A stretch of 18,581 bases of DNA from Rachicladosporium sp. CCFEE 5018 (taxonomy: Eukaryota; Ascomycota; Dothideomycetes; Cladosporiales; Cladosporiaceae), in NCBI GenBank assembly GCA_002077045.2, contig KZ111144.1, forward strand, positions 1-18,581. The letters run 5' to 3'. Shown piece by piece: positions 1 to 8,148 of this stretch (the stretch's first letter is position 1; each line of letters opens with the position of its first letter). A model generated the notes under the pieces. The model worked only from the letters and a program-made list of their open reading frames with translations, was not told the origin of the DNA and did no database searches. The position numbers and the translations under genes are program-made.

Positions 1-161
1 GGATCCTCGGGCTTCTCGGCTGTGTCGGGCTGGGTGAGTTGGCGACGAGACATATTTATCTTGATTTGATTTGACAGCTGACACTCCCACAGGACCCAGT
101 CACAGGCCTAGGCACACCTAATTATCCAGCGTTGCTGAAGCTGTTCCTTAGTCTGCCCTAG
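1..161 (+). CDS. C-terminal end of a sedolisin (S53) tripeptidyl-peptidase, partial
   Basis: Only the last two exons are in the window. Exon 1-33 (open at the left edge) ends in GCTGG. An intron at 34-92 (59 nt) has a GTGAGT donor, a CTGAC branch site and a CACAG acceptor. Exon 93-161 encodes 22 residues and a TAG stop. The joined C-terminus contains GWDPVTGLGTP followed by NYPALLKLFLSLP, which is the characteristic end of secreted fungal sedolisins (acidic serine-carboxyl tripeptidyl peptidases). In that family the Asp of GWDP is a ligand of the structural calcium ion. The catalytic Ser-Glu-Asp residues and the pro-domain lie outside the window, so subtype and activity cannot be judged. By family knowledge the enzyme would be secreted and would release tripeptides from proteins at acidic pH. 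The intron splits GW from DP exactly in phase 0, which supports the splice model. Confidence 0.85.
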
Positions 162-725
162 CGATGATCTACGAAAGATTTGTCACCACGCATTATCAGG
201 GTGCCGTCCAAGCATGATGTCGGTCGTGCATAAGTCACACGGTGAGATAGATGGGAGTGCAGAGATATCCGTCTGAAGGATACAGTCCCTGCTTCGATGC
301 GTATCACTCAGAGCGCACGTAGAACGACTGCGATGGCGGCGTTATCAAGCCTTCCGGCTTGTACATATCTCATCTGCGCGGACTTGTGGAGAGCTCTCCC
401 TTTCTTTTATGATGCACGCATAGCACTGTTCCAATTCCTTGCCTGTGCCACAATTCACGACCGCTGATGCCGTCTGTATCGATAATTCTCGACGGATGCC
501 CGAACTTGCCGTCGAAAGGGCGCATGATGAAACATATGATTTCCCGAACAGCTTCGATGAGAAATGGATGCACATACTACATTTCGAAGCGCTTGACATC
601 GCTACCAATTGCTATCCCGAGGCAATGAGGAGATCAGGACACGTCTGGGACCGGACAATCTTGTGAGTGGTGTCTGATTGTTTCTACATTCCGCCCTGCG
701 TACTGCTTCATCATTCAGTAGGCTA
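162..725. other. Gene-free stretch after the sedolisin gene
   Basis: This stretch lies between the sedolisin stop and the stop of the minus-strand gene at 726, so it is the 3' flank of two convergent genes. Open frames here are short, overlap one another on both strands and show no recognisable protein. No RNA gene or repeat was seen. Confidence 0.5.
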
Positions 726-1439
726 CTAGGCGTCAACATCGACGTTTGTGCTGAAGTTTCCACTGCTGAGACCCGCACCGGACGGATGTTGCCAGACGTC
801 TTCAGCAGCCGACGGAAGCGAGGCCGTCAAGTCCGAATGTCTGGCTGACTTTCTTTCCTGGACATCGCACTTCGATGGCGGCTGCTTTCTTATGCTGCTC
901 TTTCGCCATTTCACTTTGTCTGCCCGCGATGCAGGGGCCGCAGGATTCTCGCCTTTCGCCAGAGCCTCGACTTCTCGTACTCTTACCTCCAGCATCCGCT
1001 CCTCGGGACTCTTAGCTGGATCTAGTTCAGACAGGACCTTTCTCAGCTCGACGTTTTCTTTCTCGAGCGCGATGTGTCTCTCGCCACCGAGGTATATGTA
1101 TCTAGCAACGCATATGATAGTCATACAGGTCATGGCCTTGGACACGGGCTTCCACCATGTGAAATGCTTCTCAGCAGGCGCGTTCTTCGAGTGCGCAATG
1201 CCGCCGCTAGGCAAGGCGATTAGGCCGCTGTGCCCGGTGGACGAGCTTGATTCGGGCTCAGGCACCACAGTCGAAGATGCACCACCGGCTTCGGGAATGT
1301 CTGGAAAGTCGGGCAAGTCGAAGGCTCTGCGCTGTGATGTAGCGAGTTGACGGATGGCCAGCATAAATCGTCCAGCGGGATGATCAACCCTCTTGAGCGA
1401 GACGTGCGGTCGGACGATCACAAGCAGAGTCCGAAACAT
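726..1439 (-). CDS. Hypothetical protein with one membrane span and coiled coil, mitochondrial type
   Basis: This is an uninterrupted 237-residue frame from ATG (1439) to TAG (726). I do not recognise a named family. The first 40 residues are rich in Arg and Lys and nearly free of acidic residues, as in a mitochondrial presequence. A Pro/Ser/Glu-rich linker follows. Then comes one hydrophobic segment (WWKPVSKAMTCMTIICVARY, about residues 94-113) and a charged heptad-like stretch with EKENVELRKVLSELD, and the tail is basic. The order suggests an inner-membrane anchored protein with a coiled-coil domain, but this is inferred from composition only. The start is uncertain: the frame stays open upstream of the ATG, and a possible acceptor (TTCCAG at about 1462-1467) precedes it, so an upstream exon could exist. 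The neighbour at 1684-2133 on the same strand has a similar layout. Confidence 0.5.
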   Translation of the reverse strand: MFRTLLVIVRPHVSLKRVDHPAGRFMLAIRQLATSQRRAFDLPDFPDIPEAGGASSTVVPEPESSSSTGHSGLIALPSGGIAHSKNAPAEKHFTWWKPVSKAMTCMTIICVARYIYLGGERHIALEKENVELRKVLSELDPAKSPEERMLEVRVREVEALAKGENPAAPASRADKVKWRKSSIRKQPPSKCDVQERKSARHSDLTASLPSAAEDVWQHPSGAGLSSGNFSTNVDVDA

Positions 1440-1683
1440 ATCGTCTGCGGGATTTCCCTGGAATCTAGTTGCTACTACTTTTGTTCGGTATGGTGATGTA
1501 GATGCTCAGCCCGAGGAAAGTGTGCTGGGTCCACAGAGTATTGTCTGCTTCAGACGACCCGCTAAAATGTGCGGGATCAGCAAGGGGCATAGACCTTCCA
1601 CATGACCGTCCGCGAACACTCGACGTCCGTAAGTATCAGCATTATAATCGTCGCGATCTGTGCTATTCTAGACCAGTAGCTTC

Positions 1684-2133
1684 TCAAACATAAGATAGAA
1701 GTTTATGTACAACCGTCCCCCAGTCCGGCGTCTCTGTCTTGCTTGGGTGTCTACGTAATAATTGCCTCGACACAGCAATGGTCCGCTCAAGTGCCTCAAC
1801 ACTTTCCAGTAAGTGTTCTAGCTGGCTGCTGATAGTAGGAGTCGATTCTACAGGCCTCGCAGCCATGTACAAGTTTATGCAGTTGAAGATGATGCTGGTG
1901 CCCGCCAGAAAGATGATGATAGTATGTCAAGCCCAGTATGGTCCATATAAGTCTCGTGCTCGGCTTGACCGCCGTTTGCGTGCGGCGGACCTTGAGGAGC
2001 CGCGGGATAACCGGCGGAGGACCTGTGTGGACTGTCGGCGGTATGCATAGGATGCTGGAGTGCACACAAGCGTTGGCGCGTACTTCCGTGCGAGCGAGCT
2101 CTGTGACCACGTAAGCATGTGTGATAAGGCCAT
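1684..2133 (-). pseudogene. Single-span mitochondrial-type protein interrupted by an in-frame TGA
   Basis: Reading from ATG (2133), the frame encodes 68 residues, a TGA at 1927-1929, then 80 more residues in the same frame to a TGA at 1684-1686. The first half resembles a mitochondrial presequence, with many Arg/Ser and almost no acidic residues, and ends RARDLYGPYWA. Just after the TGA comes a hydrophobic span (HTIIIFLAGTSIIFNCINLY) and then an amphipathic, probably coiled-coil stretch (QLEHLLESVEALERTIA). The two halves fit together as one presequence-span-coil protein, so the TGA looks like a single substitution (TGG or CGA to TGA), a sequencing error or a readthrough stop. A 75-nt intron with a weak GTCAAG donor and CACCAG acceptor would remove the stop but also the membrane span, so I think it less likely. 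An alternative upstream start lies at 2163. Function unknown. Confidence 0.4.
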
Positions 2134-2697
2134 ATTTCTTCCTGGTGGCAACGTTAGTAGCAAAATCAGGATTTAGAACCGCAAGTCGGAGGGGTTGAGG
2201 TGCAAAGGACGGTAGCGCGGCGAGTTGCGGACGTCTGTGTAACCTGAGCCGATATGCGCAGTGTGTGATGCATCATGGAAGTACTTCGCTGCTATCTACT
2301 CGTACATGCAATGTTACAGCTATGCCGACATAGCTGATGGCACATAAGCTCCTCAAAGCAGCTGACCGTCTCTGTGGACGCAATGTGATCTGTTGTGATA
2401 TGTTCTGAAAGTCCTCGATGCAATAGTCGATAATCGTACATGTTATTGACAAAATGCGCGTGTCGATGGTGGTGTTGCGATGCGAGTTCGGTAGCCAACG
2501 GAAGCCATGAATGCTGTGTGCATCGAATGTGGACGCCGAAGTCGATGTCATGGTCGCCAATTCAGTGCCTATGATGCGATGTTGCTGTATCGATATCGTC
2601 AGATGCAATGCCTGTCAATGCCAGACCAAGCCTGTCGTTGTATCCAGTGCTGTAGGCCGTTCTGCCGGTCCGGTAGCCCTCTACACTGTATGTCTTA
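2134..2697. other. Gene-free stretch
   Basis: This is the 5' flank of the interrupted gene at 1684-2133 and the 3' flank of the large gene ending at 2698. Several short overlapping frames exist, but none has a recognisable motif or a convincing composition. No repeat or RNA gene was seen. Confidence 0.45.
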
Positions 2698-5600
2698 TCA
2701 AGCTCCGCTCTGAGTCCCCCTCCACAAACCTCTCCACCCCTTCTTCCCCGGTGGTGACGCTTCACCCTCCTTCTTCCCATCTCCAACCTTGATCCCCACC
2801 TTCCCAGCCAGACTCTCGAACCTGACCTTCGTAGGCGAGGTCCCACTAGCAATGCTCTTCTCGCTCTTACCACTGAGTACACGCTCTCTCTCCACCTTGC
2901 CAGGGCTCTTCTTCGGCGATGGAGAGGAGGCGCTCTTGCCGCTGAGCACGCGCTCGCGCTCGACCTTGCCTGGGCTGGCGCGTAGAGGCTTGGGAGCAGG
3001 GGAGAGGGTGTCGCCTGGTGCGAGGGCTGGGGATGTGGGACGAGGCGAGACGGGACTCCAATCGATGCCGTCGAGCTCGGCGGTGTTCTCGCGGAAGCGG
3101 GAAAAGAGTTCTGTGTCGTTCTGCTTGACCGATCGAGCACCTGCCATTGTCAGCATTAGGTCCTCTGGCCCATGTGAAGCAATGAAAAGAGTCAACTCAT
3201 ACCATCGAACCCGATTGGAGTATTGGCAAAGAAACCCTTCGCAATATTGGCGGCATGGCTGACAGAGGACTGAGACTTCCATTCAGATGTAGAGGTGGAC
3301 GAGAGGACGCGGTTACTAGGCCATGGATGATATATGGTCGAGTCGATACTTATGATGCTGTTGAGCCGCTCGGAGGGTAGCTGTTCGCTTGTTGCGCGAG
3401 ACCTTGGAACCGATGGCAATACTTTACTGGTCTTCGCCATCGGAGCTGCGAATGCGGGAAGTGGCTGCTCTTCAGCGTCGCAGTAAGTGGCAGTGGCATC
3501 GTGAGCGCCATCGCTGGTCGGCAGATTGTTGCCACTTTCGTCATCGGCGGCAGGCGTAGCGGGCTGAGGAAACGGGAACGCCGGGCTCCCAGTGCCAGTC
3601 GGTGGAGCTGCATTCTGATGACGCTTCTGCAAGGCGCCGCCGAGAAGCTTCTGCGCATCGTTGACATGCGGTCCGTCAAAGGCAGGCGTCAAGACAGCAT
3701 TCTCGTTCTGTGGAGCAAAGACAGCTTGCTTGAGCGTGTCCATGCAGTGCAAGCTCATCTCAAAGGGTGGATGAGGGACATTCACCTTAGTCGGGGATGG
3801 TTGTGATACCGGAGCAGGGTTCGGGTAGCGTGAGACCGGCTTCACCGGACTGGAGGTCTGCATACCAGTGGACACCGTAGCGATGACCTCAGACTTCATC
3901 AAGCCAGCGCAGTAGCCCGCGAGAAAGTCGCCCATGCGATCAGAGCCAACTGGACGACGATATAAGCCAGACTGAAAGCCCTCAGTCCAGGTATGCGAGT
4001 GTGGCGGAACCTCTGGCTGCTTATCAGGCGTACTGATGACGCACAGCTCATCGCGGCGCTGTTGCTCCTTCATTGGCGAGGATGAGAGGATATCGCTGGT
4101 ATAGTCCTTGGGATCTTCCTGAATGAACTGCCAGCTCTTGCGCTTGCTCTTCGGGCTGAGATTGTGTATCTGGCGGTCGGGCACATGCTCGACGTCCAGC
4201 TCGGGCACCGGGCTTGGTCCACGGCGATGCCAGTCAGCTTTGTCGAAGTGCAGGACATGCTTGCCCTGACTCGATCCAGCGGATGCGTTGACCGGAGTAC
4301 CAGGTGGTGCAGTTGGCGCAGCATAGCTCTCAGTGCGTGGCGAGATGAACTTGACGAAAGCAGCATCAGGAATGTCGGGGTTCCAGTTGGTGTTGTGCAG
4401 CTCGCGTGTCGGAGTGACTGGCGATGGTGATTCAGAATGGTCACCATCGTGTTGCTCTGGTGGAGCGTTCTCCTTGTTTTCGATATCGTCATTGGGCGTT
4501 GGGTACTCGTGCTTCCGAGAAGAGTACTCACGAGTGTTGCGGGGAAAGAAGTCTATAGTCCGGATGCTTGAGACACTTGAGCTATTCATCAGTGCTTGCT
4601 TCTTGGCTGGCAAGATGCCGTCACTCGCTTGGGTAGCAAGTCTCTTGGCAACCGGGCTGGCGTTCTGGACCACAGGAGCCTTGGGCGGTGCGTTCGGCTC
4701 GGTCTCGTTGGAATTCCCATTTTCCACAGCCTGACGCAGTGAGGTGCGTGGCTGGTAGACAGGACTCAATGGGTTGAGCATCGACTTAATGTTCATCACC
4801 TTCTTGGTCTCGAGGTCCTTGACGGTGATAGCATACGACTGGCGCCGTGGGCTGACTTTGATATCTGTCGCGGTGACGGCGCCGTCGTTCTGCGGAATGT
4901 TGTTGTCGTGTCCGCTGTCACGCCGATCGGTAATCTTCTGCTCAGATGATTGCTGTCTCGCGGGCGCAACGACGGCAGGGGCAGGGGCCGGGTACATCGG
5001 GTACGGAGCCATCGATCCATCGAACGGAGGTGGCTGCATGTAGAAGCCAGGCTGAGCTATCGCGTATGGCGGAGCGACAAATTGGACATCCGGACTGGGC
5101 ATCGGAGGGTAGCCGAAGGTGCCAGCCGGCTGTGGCGGCATCATCGCACCGAAGTACGGGTGGTTGAAGCTTGGAATTGCAAGATGCTGAGGCGGAAAAT
5201 TCGCGACACTGCCATGGCGGAAGCGATTCAAAAAAGTTGGCAGGCGGTCTTGTGGAGGCGAGACTGACTGATGGCGCATGGCCTTTGGTGATGTGGGAAT
5301 CTGCATATCGGGCGGCATCTCGTTGAGGGATTTGATCGCCTTACGAATGCGGTCCATGGAGGTGACAAGCTCGCGCCGCTTGCCTATTAGAGCATCTTTG
5401 GCAACTTTGCCCATTGTGCGGCCGTGCAGCACCTCGGTTTTGTCCAGATCCTTGAGCTCATGATCGAGTTTGGAGTACTCCAGCTCGAGCGCGTTTTTTT
5501 GGGCAGCGACGGTGGGTTGTTGCGTGGCAGGAGGGCCAGCGATAGACTGAGCGTTCGTCTGCTCGTTGATGTTCTTCGTGTGTTCGGCAGAGATGGCAAT

Positions 5601-6344
5601 GCCAGTAAGCGATGGACCACGCTGAGTCATGTTGAGGTTTGGTGCAGAGACGTAGAGGCGAAGCATGCCATTTTGCTCCTGCAAAGGCATGATGGTACCG
5701 TTGACGATCTGGCAAAGGCGACCATCGACATCTTGAGCGATGAAGCCGTCTTGTGTGGCGTTGGTCCACTGCGCTTTGCTGTTGTTGTGATTCGGCACGA
5801 CCTTGACAAGGCCACCGTTGGTCTTGATGGCGGAGTAGCCGAAGCGTGGGTGACACAGGGGCGACTGCTCGCTAGGTACGATGCGCCCACCAGCAGTGAC
5901 ACGGACATGGCGAGGAGAGCCATGATGCTTAACGAGGTCTTCGATCTTCTTCTTCCTGATCGAGGGTGTTGGAGAGCGACGATGGCGCCAAGGTCCCGGG
6001 TGTAGCATCTGGCCGTTGTTTGCGATCTCGCCCAAGACGGCAGGAACGCTCGTGACGATTATAGGAGTGGGCTCGTGAGAGGCGTCTGCTGAGATGTCGA
6101 AGTTCTCATTGTTACTGCGTGGTGCGCGGAATTGCAGACTGCTCAACGGTGCACGAGAGCGAAGGGAACGGGCAGCGAAGCTCTTTGATCCACGGAGGAC
6201 ATGCTCTGTAGATTGTTCCCAGACGGTCAGCAATGTGTTCACATCGATCTTGCTTTTCTTGTTAGGGGAAGGGCTGTCGGAGACAAGCTTATCAACCCAT
6301 CTCTGGTGGAAGTCGAGATCGAAGTCGAGGTCGTGCTTTGCCAT
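2698..6344 (-). CDS. Large disordered protein with KEN box, CDK-type sites and coiled coil
   Basis: There are two exons, 3203-6344 and 2698-3140. The 62-nt intron (3141-3202) has a GTATGA donor, a GCTGACAA branch site and a GGCAG acceptor. The product is 1194 residues. The ATG at 6344 has A at -3 and G at +4. I do not recognise the family. What can be seen: an acidic/aromatic N-terminus (DFDLDFHQRWVDKL), a region around 165-235 of more ordered composition, a predicted coiled coil at about 282-343, a Pro/Tyr-rich region at about 380-460, a KEN motif at 624-626, a basic cluster PKSKRK at 731-736, a less disordered patch around 785-825 (DFLAGYCAGL), and a 15-residue repeat in the last exon. At least ten S/T-P-x-K/R sites are scattered along it (for example SPNK, SPRR, TPTR, SPMK, TPDK, SPVK). 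This combination suggests a phosphorylated, possibly cell-cycle regulated nuclear protein; that is inference only. An alternative first exon may lie at 6516-6651. Confidence 0.8.
2863..2976 (-). repeat. Two copies of a 15-residue coding repeat
   Basis: Inside the last exon of the large disordered protein, SPGKVERERVLSGKS occurs twice, at 2932-2976 (residues 1103-1117) and 2863-2907 (residues 1126-1140), separated by eight residues. The amino acids are identical while several third codon positions differ. This suggests an old duplication held by selection on the protein rather than a recent copy. Each copy carries an S-P-x-K site. Confidence 0.8.
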
Positions 6345-7400
6345 TGTCGAAGTGATGGATTGTATTCAAGGTCTCGGATCGATGTCTCTGTTTCGCGCAC
6401 TTCGTGAGAGGGCGCAAAAGAAGTGTGTTTGTTGCCAAGAGGTGCGTTTGGTGGAATATGCGGACTGTGCAGCGGCGGCGGGGGCCACTCCCGCAGCGGG
6501 GCGACGGCGACCTACCTTTCACGAGTTCTGCATCCTTCTCATCATTCTCCTCGATGGCTTCTTGAAGCTTTGGCGCGGACGATGAGGTGCGCAACTGATG
6601 TAGCTGCTCTGCCGAGTATACTCGTCTTGCGGTTCTCTCGCCGGTGGGCATCGTGTCGGGTCGACAGCGCTGCTGAAGTGCGTGCTCGGAAGCTCAACGG
6701 GGGATGAGGGAAGCGCAAGAGCACTGGACGAGGTCAGAACTGCCCAGGGCTCTAGTGACAGGAGACCGCTCACGGGCAGAGATCAGCTTCCGAGCGAGGT
6801 ATGCGAACTGCCGACAAATAGTGAAAGACAAATCGATCCTGCGGTCTGCAATGAACGACAGTGGATCGCGGGTAGCAAGAGTTGTGAATGGTATTGGTTG
6901 CAATTACGAAGCGAGCGAAGCAAACGAACAGTGGGTGTTGATGGTGCGGAAGATTGAACGAGTGAAAGCGAGCGAAGGGAGATCAGCATCTTGCAGGTGT
7001 CTCGAAGAGATCATGGCTGTGCAGTGTTGTGATGGTTCTTGCTGGTGTATTGCCGTGATGTAAGGAAGGATAGGAGAATACACTTGCGTTACTGCGCAGG
7101 TATGGTCAGGCTGAAACGCCTTCCATGCGTGCTATTTTCGGCCGAGGAAGGATCGCTTCAACGACCTCGACGAGCAACCACTGTACCAGGCGAGATCACA
7201 CACATTCAGTGAGTCGCCAGAGCACTCAGTCGCTGTTCAATGCTGGGTCATTGGGTGACATATCAATCTTTCTGCGCTTGCGTCCCATGCAATTGCCGCT
7301 GTGTAAACCGATCCCAACGCCAGTGCATGCCCTGCCGGAGCCACAATTTCCTGCGAACGCCTCTAGCTCTAATGGCACGCCATGCAAATAGTAGTACAGT
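6345..7400. other. Long 5' flank of the large gene, with one possible exon
   Basis: About 1.06 kb separates the start of the large minus-strand gene from the stop of the S19 gene. The only coding-like piece is at 6516-6651 on the minus strand (listed separately). The rest holds short overlapping frames and a 12-bp direct repeat (AAGCGAGCGAAG at 6909-6920 and 6966-6977). No RNA gene was recognised. Confidence 0.5.
6516..6651 (-). CDS. Possible alternative first exon or overlapping upstream frame of the large gene
   Basis: From an ATG at 6651 (A at -3), 45 codons give a polar, helix-like sequence starting MPTGERTARRVYSAEQLHQL and ending in an acidic stretch before DAELVK. It is followed by AAAG and a GTAGGT donor at 6515. 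A matching-phase acceptor (TCTACAG, 6206 side) lies inside the large gene's first exon, with a CTGAC branch site about 20 nt before it. The resulting 310-nt intron would replace the first 46 or so residues of the protein starting at 6344. If unspliced, the same ATG opens a 119-codon frame that overlaps the main start codon at 6344 and would act as an upstream frame. The exon looks coding by composition, but which transcript is used cannot be told from sequence. Confidence 0.35.
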
Positions 7401-7861
7401 CTACTTATTCTTGGTCTGTTTGTACGCAAACCGTTTCCGAGTCCTGGCTTGTCAGCTTTTGCCCCCAAAACTGCAGCATGAACACATACGGCGAAAACTC
7501 CCCCAGCTTATGCCCTACCATGTCCTCTGTTATTCGTACATCTGTATAGATCTTGCCATTGTACACTTGGAAGATCAGGCCAACGAAGTTCGGCAATATC
7601 GTCGCCGCTCGTGCTTGAGTCTTAATCGGTTGCGTTCGCTCTCCAGGCTTTGGTCGGACTATGGGGAGACTGGTGGATCGTGAGTACTCGGTAGCACTCC
7701 ATCGCGTCTGGCACCGTCTTCCATGCACGGGTAAGGACTTACGGTACAATATGGGGCCCTGAGAGAAGCGTGAGTAAGTAGCGACGGCAGCACGACACCC
7801 CTTAGAGAGCAGCCATACCTTTCCAGACCGAACGCGCAAACAGCGCCACTGTCGGTCTCAT
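7401..7861 (-). CDS. RSM19: Mitochondrial small-subunit ribosomal protein S19 (uS19m)
   Basis: There are four exons: 7819-7861, 7743-7758, 7490-7669 and 7401-7443. The introns are 60, 73 and 46 nt, with GTATGG, GTAAGT and GTATGT donors and CAG acceptors; the last has a GCTGAC branch site. The joined frame of 282 nt gives 93 residues, the usual size of the S19 family. It reads RSVWKGPHIVPLPIVRP near the N-terminus, then KTQARAATILPNFVG, VYNGKIYTDVRITEDMVGHK, LGEFSPTRKRF and a basic tail, all hallmarks of bacterial-type S19. The protein binds 16S-type rRNA in the head of the mitochondrial small subunit. No separate presequence is evident; the basic N-terminus probably serves. The second exon is only 16 nt, and every junction restores the family consensus. 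The gene is divergent from MRE11. Confidence 0.93.
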
Positions 7862-8148
7862 CGCATCGCTGATAATTCAGATGACTGCAGTATCGTTAAG
7901 GTGAAGCACTGGTCTTATGCGATCGCAATGGTCCATCTCGAGGTCATCCCATCCGGAAGGTTGAGCGTGGATGTCATGTGACTGCCAAGGTCACCGCTTG
8001 CCTTTCGCGTTGAGTGTTCTGCCTAGGACGCGACTTGAACGCCACCTTACAATCATAGTATTGTAAGACTGTTGTCATCAATGCCGGCGTAACAGCTGGC
8101 ACTAGAGCGTCTGCAGCCGATAATATCAAGCCTTTAAAAGAGATTGTC
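7862..8148. promoter_or_regulatory. Shared promoter region between S19 and MRE11
   Basis: Only 287 bp separate the two divergent start codons, so both 5' UTRs and promoters must lie here. No TATA box or well-known binding site stands out. Co-regulation of the two genes is possible but not shown by the sequence. Confidence 0.5.

Noticed and set aside
1..53. Minus-strand ATG at 53 with an open frame to the left edge (start MSRRQLTQPD)
   Set aside because: The + strand reading across a canonical intron gives a clear sedolisin C-terminus over the same bases.
439..666. 75-codon + strand frame in the sedolisin 3' flank
   Set aside because: It starts from a TTG rather than ATG, is short, and has no recognisable motif or splice partner.
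748..1350. 200-codon + strand frame opposite the gene at 726-1439
   Set aside because: The minus frame has a coherent presequence, span and coiled coil; the + frame has no motif and a Ser/Cys-rich shadow composition.
1852..1954. Intron that removes the TGA at 1927-1929 (GTCAAG donor, CACCAG acceptor)
   Set aside because: The donor is poor, and removal would also delete the conserved-looking membrane span; kept only as a lesser alternative.
2273..2608. 111-codon minus-strand frame
   Set aside because: There is no motif, the composition is like random translation, and several frames overlap it on both strands.
5424..6005. 193-codon + strand frame opposite the large gene
   Set aside because: It lies wholly inside the first exon of the large minus-strand gene and shows no domain.
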